Source of the DNA: Roseiarcus sp963829505
Lineage (GTDB): Bacteria; Pseudomonadota; Alphaproteobacteria; Rhizobiales; Beijerinckiaceae
Reading direction: 5' to 3'
Length of the DNA: 64,000 nucleotides
NCBI GenBank assembly: GCA_963829505.1
Contig: CAWHIL010000003.1
Coordinates: 1,550,001-1,614,000, forward strand
Shown: positions 1 through 8,405 of the stretch, one piece after another
How positions within the stretch are numbered: position 1 is the first letter of the stretch
Layout: each line of letters begins with the position of its first letter
Notes under the pieces: generated by a model
The model's input: only the letters and a program-made list of their open reading frames with translations
The model's database searches: none
Told to the model about the DNA's origin: nothing
Made by a program: the position numbers and the translations under genes

Positions 1-896
1 TCGGGCGGAACGGCGGTCTTGCGCTTGACGCCGTTCTTGCTGACCGTCCCGTTGATCGCCACGTGCGGCTCGATCCCGCGCGCCTTCAGCCCTTCGACGA
101 AGGCCTCGGCGTCATAGTTCTTGTCGGCGCCGAGCGTTGCGCCTTCAGGCAGCCGCTCGCTCAAACGCGCCGCCGCCTCCCGTTCGGCGGTTCCCGTCGC
201 CAGAGTCGCCACGGCGGCAACCACGAGCCCGTTGCGATTCTCCATCAGCGCATGGCCGAGATAGGCAAGACGGCTTTCCTGGCCGTCGCCCTTCTTGAAC
301 AGGCGCGCGTCCTCGTCCGTCGTCGAGGCGTGCGTCTCGTTCGACCGCTTCGTCTTGCGAAAATCCGCTTCGCCATTGCGGCCCGGCGCAGGCGGCTCGC
401 CCGAGCCGTCCTTCGGCCGAAAGCTCTTCATCGACGCCCAGGCCTTGAGCAGGGTTCCGTCGACGGAAAAATGCTCCGCGCTCAGAAGCCCCTTCACCTC
501 CGGCAGGGCGATGAGCGAAGCCAGAAACCCTTGCGCGACCTCCTGCGTCAGCAGGCGGTCGCGGTTCTTGGAGAAGGTCGAGGCGTCGAACACCCTCTCG
601 TCCATCGACAGCCCGACGAACCAGCGAAACAGCATGTCGAACTCGATCCGCTCCACCAATTGCCGCTCAGAGCGGATCGAATAGAGAAGCTGCAGAAGCG
701 TCGCCCGCAACAGCCGCTCCGGCGGAACGGACGGGCGCCCGAACCTGACGTAAAGCGCCGAAAACGACCCGTCGAGTTCCGCCAGCGTCGCGTCGGTCAG
801 CCGCCGCATCGCGCGCAACGGATGCTTCGCCGGGATCCGCGTCTCGATGTCGACGTAAGAAAACATCGCCCCGCTCGTCCGGTCCTCGCCCCGCAT
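1..896 (-). CDS. IS5/IS1182-family transposase, 3' part missing
   Basis: The reading frame on the minus strand starts at an ATG at 896 (MRGEDRTSGAMFSYVDIETR) and stays open to the window edge, giving about 298 residues without a stop. The start matches the usual opening of this family, followed by an N-terminal DUF772-like helical region. The block FSVDGTLLKAWASMKSFRP carries the first catalytic Asp of the DDE nuclease, and GADKNYDAEAF carries the second. The C-terminal catalytic Glu lies beyond the edge. No frameshift is seen, so the element may be intact and active. The plus-strand open frame at 63-992 is a shadow of this gene. Confidence 0.88.
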   Translation of the reverse strand, partial: MRGEDRTSGAMFSYVDIETRIPAKHPLRAMRRLTDATLAELDGSFSALYVRFGRPSVPPERLLRATLLQLLYSIRSERQLVERIEFDMLFRWFVGLSMDERVFDASTFSKNRDRLLTQEVAQGFLASLIALPEVKGLLSAEHFSVDGTLLKAWASMKSFRPKDGSGEPPAPGRNGEADFRKTKRSNETHASTTDEDARLFKKGDGQESRLAYLGHALMENRNGLVVAAVATLATGTAEREAAARLSERLPEGATLGADKNYDAEAFVEGLKARGIEPHVAINGTVSKNGVKRKTAVPP

Positions 897-993
897 CGAC
901 CCCTCGCGATTCGCGTCGCCACCATCGAGAGAATCATGCGAAAACGAGAAACGCCAGCGCCTTCTCAGGCGACTTTTTCAGCAGCCTGCTAAA
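1..993 (-). mobile_element. IS5/IS1182-type insertion sequence, truncated by the window edge
   Basis: The element holds a transposase reading leftwards off the window. Its visible outer end lies near 971-990, where GACTTTTTCAGCAGCC is read on the + strand about 75 bases upstream of the transposase start. The other terminus is outside the window. The adjacent DNA at 996-1010 is a near reverse complement of this end, so the exact boundary (about 990) cannot be fixed without the second terminus. Confidence 0.8.
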
Positions 994-1000
994 GCGGGCT

Positions 1001-1094
1001 GCGAAAAAGTGGGAACCGGTTTTTCGCGAGAGAGCCCGCGTTTTCAAGGAATCTAGAGCCTCCGGCGATTCGACCGAATCGCCGAAGGCTCTAG
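1001..1094. repeat. REP-type double palindrome beside the IS
   Basis: Two stem-loops lie side by side. The first (1001-1027) has 8-base arms GCGAAAAA and TTTTTCGC around GTGGGAACCGG, a core common in Rhizobiales intergenic repeats. The second (1053-1094) has 20-base arms (1053-1072 and 1075-1094) with one mismatch. The stop codon of the neighbouring DUF3775 gene lies inside the right arm. There is no T-run in the direction of that gene, so a classic terminator is unlikely. Confidence 0.75.
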
Positions 1095-1519
1095 TGGCGA
1101 CGGCCGGCGAGCTCGTAATCCTCGCACGAGCGGCCGTAGGCGGAGAGCGCGTCCTGAAGGTAATCCGGCAGCAGAGCCATGCCGATGAGATACTTCCAGG
1201 TCGGCCCCTCGTGACGCTCGTTGGCGGAAGCGACCGCGCTCCGCCAGTCGCGCGCCTCGTAGTCGCCGCGCCCGATCCAGGCGAGCGCCACCAGCGCCGC
1301 CGCCTCGTCGACGTCGAGGTCGCGGATGAATTCGACGAGCTCGCGGCGGATCGAGGCGTCGCCGGCCGGCGCCGGCCGCCCGCCGTCGGACCGGTTCGAG
1401 GCGTCCGCGTCCACGCCGAGGTCTTCGCCGAAGAGCTCGCGCGCCTTCTCGATGACGAAACTGACCTTGGCCGGATTGATCTCCGGCATCGGGCGTTCGC
1501 TCGTGTCGATTGTGCGCAT
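1091..1519 (-). CDS. DUF3775 protein, copy 1
   Basis: A 142-residue acidic cytoplasmic protein of the DUF3775 family, function unknown. The conserved core begins at MPEINPAKVSFVIEKAREL and includes ELVEFIRDLDVDEAAALVALAWIGRGDYEARDW and a C-terminal SCEDYEL. The ATG at 1519 is preferred because GAGAGG lies about 8 bases upstream; an ATG at 1570 would add 17 residues that look non-conserved. It lies 103 bases downstream of a paralogue in the same orientation, with about half of the residues identical by eye, so this is a tandem duplication. There is no signal peptide or membrane segment, and nothing nearby suggests a pathway. Confidence 0.75.
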   Translation of the reverse strand: MRTIDTSERPMPEINPAKVSFVIEKARELFGEDLGVDADASNRSDGGRPAPAGDASIRRELVEFIRDLDVDEAAALVALAWIGRGDYEARDWRSAVASANERHEGPTWKYLIGMALLPDYLQDALSAYGRSCEDYELAGRRH

Positions 1520-1622
1520 TCGTCGGCCTCTCGTGGCGCCCATTCTTGGCGCCGCGTGCGGCGGCGGCAATTGCGCCAGGTCAAAAGCCTCCCGATTTAG
1601 GGGCGCGGGCGGCCGCCCACCC

Positions 1623-2066
1623 TCACGCGCCCTCCCGCAGTTCGAAATCCTCGCAGGACCGGTCGAAGACGGAGAGCGCGTCCTCGAGGAAGTCCGCCAG
1701 CAGCGGAATGTCCAGAAGCTCCTTCCAGGCGGGACGATCCTGATCGCCCCGATTCGTGGCGGCGGTTACGGCGCGCTTCCAGTCGACCGCCTCGTAGTCG
1801 CCCCGCCCGATCCAGGCGAGCGCGAGGAGCGCCGCAGTCTCGTCGGCGTCGAGCGCCCGAAGGTATTCGATAAGTTCGCTGCGGACGGCGCCGCCCGCCT
1901 CGGTCAGCGCGATGCGCTCGCCGTCATCCGTTGGATTGGAGGCGTCGGGCTCGACGCCCTCGTCGACCGCGCCGAGCCTGCGGGACATGCCGACGATGAA
2001 ACAGACCTTCTCCGGATTGATCTCCGGCATCGGCATGTCGACGTTCTCGATTTTCTTGCGCGCCAT
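1623..2066 (-). CDS. DUF3775 protein, copy 2
   Basis: A 147-residue protein of the DUF3775 family and a paralogue of the gene just downstream. It shares MPEINPEKVCFIV, ALAWIGRGDYEAVDW and the C-terminal SCEDFEL. The start at 2066 has a strong ribosome-binding site (AGGAGG, 9 bases upstream). It lies 97 bases after the glmS stop on the same strand and could be transcribed from the glmS promoter, but the function is unknown and a link with amino-sugar synthesis is not implied. No membrane or export signal is seen. Confidence 0.8.
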   Translation of the reverse strand: MARKKIENVDMPMPEINPEKVCFIVGMSRRLGAVDEGVEPDASNPTDDGERIALTEAGGAVRSELIEYLRALDADETAALLALAWIGRGDYEAVDWKRAVTAATNRGDQDRPAWKELLDIPLLADFLEDALSVFDRSCEDFELREGA

Positions 2067-2163
2067 CGAAAAGACCTCCTCAGGCCGGCCATGGAACAGC
2101 CGCTCAAGGGAGCAAACGCGCGTGGCCCGTTCTCTGCTCCGCCATCGCGAAGCGCCGGCGCCC

Positions 2164-3990
2164 CTATTCCACGGTCACCGACTTCGCGAGGTTGCGCGGC
2201 TGGTCGGCGTCTTTGCCCATGAAAACCGCGGTGTGATAGGCGAGCATCTGCACGGGGATCGCATAGACGATCGGCGCGAAGGTCGGGCCGACATTGGGCA
2301 TGGCGAGCGCATGCTCGACCTCGACGCCCGCCTCCTCGGCCGCGCGCGGCCCCCCGATCAGGATGATGCGGCCGCCCCGCGCCGCGACCTCCTGCATGTT
2401 GGACGCGGTCTTCTCGAACACGCCGTCGCTCGGCGCGATCACGATGACCGGCATGTCCGGGTCGATGAGCGCGATCGGACCGTGCTTCAGTTCGCCCGCG
2501 GCGTAGCCCTCGGCGTGGATGTAGCTCAATTCCTTGAGTTTCAGCGCTCCTTCGAGAGCCACCGGAAAGCTTAGGCCGCGGCCGAGATAGAGAACGTCGC
2601 GGCTTTGCGCGATGGCGCGCGCGATTTTCTCCGTCTCGTGCTCGAGCTTCAGGGTCTCCGCGATCAGGCCGGGAGCGGCGACAAGCTCGGCGAGCAGCGC
2701 CGCCTCCGCGGCCTCGTCGAGCGCGCCGCGCGCCCGGCCGACGCCGATCGCGATCGCCGCGAGCGCGACGAGCTGGCAGGTGAAGGCCTTGGTCGAGGCG
2801 ACGCCGATCTCGGGCCCCGCGAGCGTCGGGGCGGCGGCGTCGGTCAGGCGGGCGATGCTCGAATCCGGCACGTTGACGACGCCGATGGTCTTCGAGCCGC
2901 GGTCCTTCACGTATTTCAGCGACGCCAGCGTGTCGGCCGTCTCGCCCGACTGCGAGATGACGATGGTCAGCCCGTTGGCGTCGACCGGCGCTTCGCGATA
3001 GCGGTACTCGGAGGCGACGTCGATCTCGACGGGCAGCCGCGCGAAGCGCTCGAGCCAGTATTTGCCGACGAGCCCGGCCATATAGGCCGTGCCGCAGCCG
3101 ATCATGGTGATCCGCCTCAGCGTCTTCGGATCGACCGGCCAGGCAAAGGGTTTCAGCCGCATCGACGCCATGTCGACGTAATGGGCGAGCGTGTGGCCGA
3201 CGACCTCGGGCTGCTCGTGGATCTCCTTCGCCATGAAGTGGCGGTAATTGCCCTTCTCGGCCAGCAGGCTGCCGGCGGGGCTGCGCTGGATGCGCCGTGA
3301 AACATGCGCGCCCGAGACGTCGCGGATGTCGGCGCCGGCGCGCGTCACGACCGCCCAGTCGCCTTCCTCGAGATAGGTCACGCGGTCGGTGAATGGGGCC
3401 AGCGCCAGCGCGTCCGAGCCGAGGTACATCTCGCCGTCGCCGTAGCCGATCGCCAGCGGCGCCCCCTGGCGCGCGCCGATCAGGAGGTCGTCGCGACCCT
3501 CGAACAGGTAGACGAGCGCGAAGGCGCCGCGCATGCGTTTCAAGGCCGCGAAGACGGCCTCGTCCGGCGCCTTGCCCGACTTCAGTTCGTCCTCGACGAC
3601 GAGCGCCGCGATCTCGGAATCGGTGTCGGTCGCGAAGCCGTAGCCCTTGGCGGCGAGTTCCTCGCGCAGCGCCTTGAAATTCTCGATGATGCCGTTGTGG
3701 ACGACGGCGAGGCCGCGCGCCGCGTGCGGATGGGCGTTGCGCTCGGTCGGCTTGCCGTGGGTCGCCCAGCGCGTGTGGCCGATGCCGATCGCCCCGGCGA
3801 GCGGCTCGGCCGTGAGCTTCGCCTCGAGGTTCCTGAGCTTGCCCCCGGCGCGCCGGCGCTCCAGCCGGCCGCCCGCTTCGAGCGTCGCGACGCCGGCGGA
3901 ATCGTAGCCGCGGTACTCGAGCCGCTTCAGCGCGTCGACGATCGCCGGCGCGACCGGCCCGCGACCCAGAACGCCCACGATCCCGCACAT
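2164..3990 (-). CDS. glmS: Glutamine-fructose-6-phosphate aminotransferase (isomerizing)
   Basis: This enzyme makes glucosamine-6-phosphate from fructose-6-phosphate and glutamine, the first step toward UDP-GlcNAc for peptidoglycan and lipopolysaccharide. The protein has 608 residues, the usual length. The start at 3990 gives MCGIVGVLG, so the catalytic Cys follows the initiator Met as the family requires; the upstream in-frame ATG at 4080 would bury it. The N-terminal class II glutaminase domain (about residues 1-220) is followed by two SIS sugar-isomerase domains, with CGTAYMAG near residue 300, SQSGETADT, ASTKAFTCQ and the C-terminal AKSVTVE. No glmS ribozyme or glmU is seen beside it. Confidence 0.96.
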   Translation of the reverse strand: MCGIVGVLGRGPVAPAIVDALKRLEYRGYDSAGVATLEAGGRLERRRAGGKLRNLEAKLTAEPLAGAIGIGHTRWATHGKPTERNAHPHAARGLAVVHNGIIENFKALREELAAKGYGFATDTDSEIAALVVEDELKSGKAPDEAVFAALKRMRGAFALVYLFEGRDDLLIGARQGAPLAIGYGDGEMYLGSDALALAPFTDRVTYLEEGDWAVVTRAGADIRDVSGAHVSRRIQRSPAGSLLAEKGNYRHFMAKEIHEQPEVVGHTLAHYVDMASMRLKPFAWPVDPKTLRRITMIGCGTAYMAGLVGKYWLERFARLPVEIDVASEYRYREAPVDANGLTIVISQSGETADTLASLKYVKDRGSKTIGVVNVPDSSIARLTDAAAPTLAGPEIGVASTKAFTCQLVALAAIAIGVGRARGALDEAAEAALLAELVAAPGLIAETLKLEHETEKIARAIAQSRDVLYLGRGLSFPVALEGALKLKELSYIHAEGYAAGELKHGPIALIDPDMPVIVIAPSDGVFEKTASNMQEVAARGGRIILIGGPRAAEEAGVEVEHALAMPNVGPTFAPIVYAIPVQMLAYHTAVFMGKDADQPRNLAKSVTVE

Positions 3991-4199
3991 CGTCTGGTCT
4001 TCGCCCCTCTTCTCCGGCGGGCCCGCGCCGGCGACGGCAACGAGGGTTAGACCAGCCATGCGTCCTCCCACAAGCCGCATCGGGCGCGGGTCCCGTCACT
4101 TTGGATGAGAGAATGTGACGCGACGCCGGCGCCGGATTGCGCCCCGGGCCGCCTCAGGCTACGAAAGTGGACTTCTCACGGGGAACGGACGGAGAAGCG

Positions 4200-4652
4200 G
4201 TGACGGCCGCGGGCAGACGAGCGTTTGGCGGGCGGCGGACGAAATCCGGCGCTGGACGCCGCTCGCCGGTCGCGGCGCTCTTCGCCGCGCTTGCGCTGAT
4301 CGTCCAGCTTGTCGCCGCCCCCGCCCACCAGGCCGAGGCCGAGCGGGGAGCGCGGGCGCTCGCGCTTTCGGCGACCGCGGCGGAACTCAAGGCGCGCTTC
4401 GGCGACGCGGCGGCGCTCTGCATCCGCGCGGACGACGGCGGCGCGCCGGCGGGTTCCCACGACTGCGACGATCAATGCCCACTCTGCCGCTTCAGCGCGG
4501 AAGCAGCCGCGCTCGTCGCGCCCGACCTGCCCGCCCTGCCGGCGCGCCTCGAGGCGTCCTGCCGGACGCTCACGCCCGCCGCCGAAGCCTGCGCCGTTCC
4601 GCGTCCCCTCTCCCCGCAGAACCGCGCCCGCGCCCCGCCCCTCCCCGTCTGA
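4200..4652 (+). CDS. DUF2946-like Cys-rich protein, probably copper-related
   Basis: A roughly 150-residue protein with a twin-basic start, a hydrophobic segment (VAALFAALALIVQLVAAPA) ending in a likely signal-peptidase site, and a central HDCDDQCPLC motif typical of DUF2946-like proteins. The cluster of Cys and His could bind copper; this is inference from the motif and from the CopC/PCuAC/CopD genes directly downstream. The GTG at 4200 is favoured because GGAG lies 8 bases upstream; an ATG at 4137 lacks a clear site. It is the first gene of the putative copper operon, 78 bases before the next gene. Confidence 0.65.
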   Translation: MTAAGRRAFGGRRTKSGAGRRSPVAALFAALALIVQLVAAPAHQAEAERGARALALSATAAELKARFGDAAALCIRADDGGAPAGSHDCDDQCPLCRFSAEAAALVAPDLPALPARLEASCRTLTPAAEACAVPRPLSPQNRARAPPLPV

Positions 4653-4730
4653 CGACTGCTCCCGCCGGCCCTCGCCCCCGTTGCAAGAGGCGCGACGCCG
4701 CCCGTCTTCAGATCCCGAAGGGCTTCCTTC

Positions 4731-5666
4731 ATGTCATCCGCCTTCCCGCGCGCCGTTCAGGGCGCGCTCGCCGGCGCGGCCTCATGCCTCTGGCTGACGC
4801 CCGCCTTCCCGCATGCGGTCTGCGGCGATCGCGTCTTTCCCGCCACTCTCGCCATCGACGACCCCGGCGTCGGCGACGAGCTTGCGCTTCCGACAGTGTC
4901 ATGGGTTCCCTACAACGCGGGCGGCTCGGTCGAGTGGGACGCGAGTTTCAGCTGGACGAAGACGATCACCGAAGGCCTCAGCGTGGTCATCGGCAGCGGT
5001 CCCAGCTGGACGCACCCGGGCGGCTACGGCTGGAACCCGCTCGACACGGAAATCCAGTATCAGCTCCTCTGCATCCCCGACGCCGAGTTCATGGCGAAGA
5101 TCGGCTTCGACGTCTCCTGGGGCGGGACCGGCACAGGCATTCTCGCGGGTTCGGGCCGCAACAACACCTATACGCCGCTGGTGGACGCGGGCCTCGGCTT
5201 CGGCACGCTTCCCAAGAGCCTCGAATATTTCCGGCCGTTCGCGGTCACCGGCGAGTTCAGCGTCAGTGCGCCGGCCGACGGCGCGCCGCAGGGCAATCCC
5301 GCGGTCACCTTCTTCAACTGGGGTTTCACGCTACAGTACAGCCTGCCTTATTTCAGCTCGCACGTCGCCGCGATCGACAACGAGTTCTGGAAGCACCTGA
5401 TCCCGGTCGCGGAGGTGAACTTCCAGACGCCGATCCACAACGGCGGCCTCACAGGCACGGTGACGACCGGAACTTTCCAGCCCGGGGCCGTCTACATCAC
5501 CGACAAATGGCAGTTCGCCCTCGAGGCGATGATCCCGGTCAACGGGGCGAGCGGCCACGGCGTCGGCGTGATCGCGCAAATCGACTGGTATCTCGACGAC
5601 ATCTTCCCGGACACGCTCGGCAAGCCGCTCTTCCCGCACGGATTCGGCATCGCGCCCGGCCTCTAA
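4731..5666 (+). CDS. Outer-membrane beta-barrel-like protein of the copper operon
   Basis: A 311-residue protein with an N-terminal signal-like segment (about residues 8-28, ending near FPHAVCG). The rest is rich in Gly and aromatic residues in short alternating stretches (SVEWDASFSW, LSVVIGSGPSW, EIQYQLLC, WQFALEAMIPV) that look like strands of a transmembrane beta-barrel. It resembles the uncharacterised outer-membrane proteins often placed before copC in alphaproteobacteria. The stop is 18 bases before the copC start, so the two are probably co-transcribed. A role in metal passage across the outer membrane is inferred from position only. No catalytic motif is seen. Confidence 0.65.
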   Translation: MSSAFPRAVQGALAGAASCLWLTPAFPHAVCGDRVFPATLAIDDPGVGDELALPTVSWVPYNAGGSVEWDASFSWTKTITEGLSVVIGSGPSWTHPGGYGWNPLDTEIQYQLLCIPDAEFMAKIGFDVSWGGTGTGILAGSGRNNTYTPLVDAGLGFGTLPKSLEYFRPFAVTGEFSVSAPADGAPQGNPAVTFFNWGFTLQYSLPYFSSHVAAIDNEFWKHLIPVAEVNFQTPIHNGGLTGTVTTGTFQPGAVYITDKWQFALEAMIPVNGASGHGVGVIAQIDWYLDDIFPDTLGKPLFPHGFGIAPGL

Positions 5667-5684
5667 CCCAAGGAGTCTGAACCC

Positions 5685-6044
5685 ATGCGCATGATCCTTC
5701 TCAAGATCGCCGCTTCGCTCGCCTTCGCCTTCGCCACGACTCAGGCTTTCGCGCACGCCCAGCTCGAAAGCTCGACGCCTCCGGTCGGGGGAATTGTCGC
5801 CTCGCCTGGCGAGATCCGGCTCGTCTTCAGCGAGGGCGTCGAGCCGAAATTCACCGGGCTGACGCTCACCGGCCCAGGCGGGGCGGCGGCGCTCGGCGCG
5901 CCCTCGGTCGAGGCCGGTCATCCGGAGGTGCTGATCGTCCCGGTCAAGGGGGCGCTCGCGCCCGGCGCCTACACCGTGAAATGGCGCGCCGTGTCGGTCG
6001 ACACGCACCACACCCAGGGGACCTTCGAATTCACCGTGAAGTGA
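5685..6044 (+). CDS. copC: Periplasmic copper-binding protein CopC
   Basis: A 119-residue exported protein of the CopC family. The signal peptide ends at about residue 23 (TTQAFA), so the mature chain starts with His24, the N-terminal His of the Cu(II) histidine-brace site. The second part of the site is the DxHxxxG motif near the C terminus (Asp106, His108, Gly112). No Met-rich Cu(I) loop is present, so this is the short Cu(II)-only type. An AAGGAG sits 9 bases before the ATG. It probably passes copper to the membrane protein CopD, encoded two genes downstream, with PCuAC between them. Confidence 0.93.
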   Translation: MRMILLKIAASLAFAFATTQAFAHAQLESSTPPVGGIVASPGEIRLVFSEGVEPKFTGLTLTGPGGAAALGAPSVEAGHPEVLIVPVKGALAPGAYTVKWRAVSVDTHHTQGTFEFTVK

Positions 6045-6055
6045 CCCGCGTTCAT

Positions 6056-6142
6056 CCGTCATTGCGAGCGTGAGCGAAGCAATCCATCGGCCCCCGGGAC
6101 GTTGATGGATTGCTTCGTGGGCTCCGCTCCTCGCAATGACGG
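6056..6142. repeat. REP palindrome, CGTCATTGCGAG family
   Basis: An imperfect inverted repeat between copC and the PCuAC gene. It opens with CCGTCATTGCGAG and closes with CTCGCAATGACGG, and also contains the inner pair AAGCAATCCAT/ATGGATTGCTT. Copies of the same family occur at 10425-10510 and 40447-40559, with divergent ones near 50619-50758 and 51127-51267. Its place inside the operon could affect transcript stability. Confidence 0.85.
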
Positions 6143-6173
6143 AGAGAGAAACATCTCAGAGGAGACACCGATC

Positions 6174-6665
6174 ATGAGACGCCCATCCGCCCTCGCCCTC
6201 GCGTTCGCCCTCGGCATGGCCGCCGCGCCCGCGCTGGCGCAGGAATTCAAGGCCGGCGACATCACAATCGACAAGGCCTGGTCGCGCGCGACGCCGAAGG
6301 GCGCCGATTCCGGCGTCGGCTACCTCGTCATCCACAACAACGGCGCCGCGCCCGACAGGCTGACCGGCGGCGCCGCCGACTTCGGGACGGTCGAGATCCA
6401 CGAGATGAAGACCGAGGGCGGCGTCATGCAGATGCGCGAACTGAAGGACGGCCTCGCCGTTCCGCCGCACGGCGTCGTCCGCCTCGCGCCCGGCGGCGAT
6501 CACCTCATGTTCACCCACCTGACGAAGCCGCTGGAGAAGGGCGCGAAGGTTACGGCGACCCTCAATTTCGAGCACGCCGGCGCGATCGCGGTCGAGTTCC
6601 CGGTCGAGGCCATCGGCGCTGCCGCGCCGGCGAAGGGCGACGACATGAAGGGCATGAAGATGTGA
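6174..6665 (+). CDS. Periplasmic copper chaperone PCu(A)C
   Basis: A 163-residue exported protein of the PCuAC (DUF461) family, which carries Cu(I) in the periplasm and helps deliver it to CuA sites or other copper enzymes. The signal peptide ends at ALAQE (about residue 22). Copper ligands are visible: His76 and Met78, then Met87 (HX10M spacing), then His110 and Met112 (HXM). A Met-rich tail (DDMKGMKM) may add a weak site. The ATG at 6174 has AGGAGA upstream; the upstream in-frame ATG at 6102 is inside the REP. The next gene, copD, begins 10 bases later. Confidence 0.93.
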   Translation: MRRPSALALAFALGMAAAPALAQEFKAGDITIDKAWSRATPKGADSGVGYLVIHNNGAAPDRLTGGAADFGTVEIHEMKTEGGVMQMRELKDGLAVPPHGVVRLAPGGDHLMFTHLTKPLEKGAKVTATLNFEHAGAIAVEFPVEAIGAAAPAKGDDMKGMKM

Positions 6666-6675
6666 GGCGCCGTCC

Positions 6676-7549
6676 TTGCCGTCGGCGCTCGCGGCCTGCC
6701 GCTTCCTGCATTTTCTCGCGGCGATGCTCGTCTTCGGCGCGAGCGTCTATCTGCGGCTCGATGCGCCTCACGATCTGCGCCAGGCTTTCACGCCCGCGAT
6801 TCCGCGCCTGACGATCGGGGGAAGCCTCATTACGCTCGTCACCGCGCTCGTCTGGCTCGCGCTCGTATCGGCGTCGATGGCGGACGATCCGGGGGCCGCG
6901 AGCGACCCGAGCGCGATCGCCGCGGTCATCGCGGACACGTCGTTCGGCCACGCCTGGGTCTTGCATCTCGCGCTGGCGGGCGGTCTCGTCGCCGCAGCGA
7001 TCATCGCGCGTGGAGGAACGCCGGTCGTGCTCCTCTCCGCCTTGACGCTCGCGAGTTCTCGGGCTCGTTGGACATTCCGCGATGCAGACCGGTTTCGTCG
7101 GCGTCCTGCATCGCGTGAGCGTCGCCGTGCATCTCCTCGCAGCGGGCGCATGGCTCGGCGGCCTCGTCCCGTTCGTCATGTGTCTCGGCCTTGCCTCGCG
7201 TCACGAATTTCGCCGCGAGGCAGTCAGGGCGATGGCGCGGTTCTCGTTCTTCGGCCATTTCGTCGTCGCCGCGATCGTCGCGACCGGCGCCGTCAACATT
7301 GCGTTGACGTCCGCGCGTCTCCCCCTGCCGCCCTCGACGCCCTACCGCGCGCTTCTCGACGTCAAGATCGGCATCGTCGCCGTGATGATCGGGCTCGCAA
7401 TCGTCAACCGCTACGTCCTCGTGCCGCGGCTCAGGCGACATCCGCACGGCGCGCTCGGCGCGCTGAGGGCGCTGAGCCTCGTCAACATTGGCCTCGGCGC
7501 CGCCGTCGTCGCGCTCGTCAGCGTCTTCGGGCTCCTGGATCCGGCATGA
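6676..7549 (+). pseudogene. copD: Copper-resistance membrane protein CopD, split by a +1 frameshift
   Basis: CopD is an inner-membrane protein thought to move copper into the cytoplasm together with CopC. The first half reads from a TTG at 6676 (MPSALAACRFLHFLAAMLV) and the second half from about 7058 in the next frame (LGLVGHSAMQTGFVGVLHR), giving about 290 residues in all with roughly eight membrane helices. Dropping one T at 7057 (GCGAGT-T-CTCGGG) joins the two into a normal CopD, including the conserved GHSAMQ and the VHLLAAGAWLGG helix with its His. As written, the gene makes a truncated protein that runs into an unrelated Arg-rich tail to 7566. Either a real mutation or a sequencing error could explain it. 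Confidence 0.85.
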
Positions 7550-7801
7550 GGCTGGACGTGGAATGAGCCACGAGGGGGCGCCTTCGTTCAGTTTCCCTTC
7601 AGACGCGTGGGCGCAGGCTGCACGACACGACGGATGGCGCGACCGCGTCCTATGCCGGGAACGGTTGGCGACCGTCCGGGTTTACAGCGAGGCGGACCAA
7701 ACGTCGGCGTTCGCGATCCCGGGTCGTGGTCGACTTTGCCGGTTTCGCGAGAGACGCCGAAACTCCGCCGCCTGGATGGAAACAGAACCATGGAGGTTCG
7801 C

Positions 7802-8398
7802 ATGAAACCCTTCGCTCTTCGCATCTCGGCTGTCGCGCTCGCCGCGGCCGCCTGCGGCCTGCTCCCCGCCTCGTCCGCAAGCGCGGCTATCCACCGCGGC
7901 GGCGGCGGGGGTTTTCACGGCGGAGGCTATCGCGGCGGCGGGTATGGCGGCGCGTACCGCGGACATGGCGGCTACGCCTGGCGCGGCGGCGGGTACGGCT
8001 ACCACGGCGGCCATTGGAACGGCGGCCACTACGCGTACGGATACCGCCACCCCTACGGCTGGCGCGGCTATGGCTATGCCGGCGGCTACGGCCTCGCCAC
8101 CGGGGTCGCCTATGGCTACGCGGGCCATGACTGCGCCTGGTATCGCGCCTACGATCCGGGCGCGATGCCCGCGCGATGCTACGGCTACGGCTACGGCTAT
8201 GGCGCGCCGGCCTACGCGGTCGGCTACGGCTACGGAGGCGGCTACGGCTACCACGGCGGCTATTGGCATGGCGGCTATCGCCACTATGCGGGCGGATGGC
8301 ATGGCGGCTACGGCTGGCATGGCGGCGGCGGACATCGGGTGTATGCCGGCGGCTACCATGGCGGCTACCACGGCGGCGGCATGCATCGCATGCACTGA
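7802..8398 (+). CDS. Secreted Gly/Tyr/His-rich repeat protein
   Basis: A 198-residue protein with a clear signal peptide (about residues 1-29, ending SSASAA). The mature part is low-complexity, built of GGY, GYGY, YHGG and WHGG units, with very many His and Tyr and only two Cys (in HDCAWYRAYDPGAMPARC). GGAGG lies 5 bases before the ATG at 7802. The copper operon ends about 250 bases upstream on the same strand; the many His could bind metal, but this is inference. Similar Gly-rich exported proteins in Rhizobiales are of unknown function. The 252-base gap before it holds no other gene I can support. Confidence 0.75.
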   Translation: MKPFALRISAVALAAAACGLLPASSASAAIHRGGGGGFHGGGYRGGGYGGAYRGHGGYAWRGGGYGYHGGHWNGGHYAYGYRHPYGWRGYGYAGGYGLATGVAYGYAGHDCAWYRAYDPGAMPARCYGYGYGYGAPAYAVGYGYGGGYGYHGGYWHGGYRHYAGGWHGGYGWHGGGGHRVYAGGYHGGYHGGGMHRMH

Positions 8399-8405
8399 CG
8401 TGGGC

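Noticed and set aside
63..992. A 309-residue plus-strand open frame at the left edge
   Set aside because: It is the antisense shadow of the transposase, whose minus-strand translation shows clear family motifs.
2164..4090. Possible glmS ribozyme upstream of glmS
   Set aside because: The 3991-4136 region is short, lacks the conserved ribozyme core, and that ribozyme is a feature of Gram-positive bacteria.
1904..4099. A 731-residue open frame antisense/out of frame across glmS
   Set aside because: It is Arg-rich, has no domain, and overlaps glmS fully in another frame of the same strand. It is a product of high GC.
7860..8395. GGCTAC/GGCGGC tandem units as a DNA repeat region
   Set aside because: The repetition comes from Gly-Tyr-His codons of a signal-peptide-bearing protein and is not a separate repeat element.
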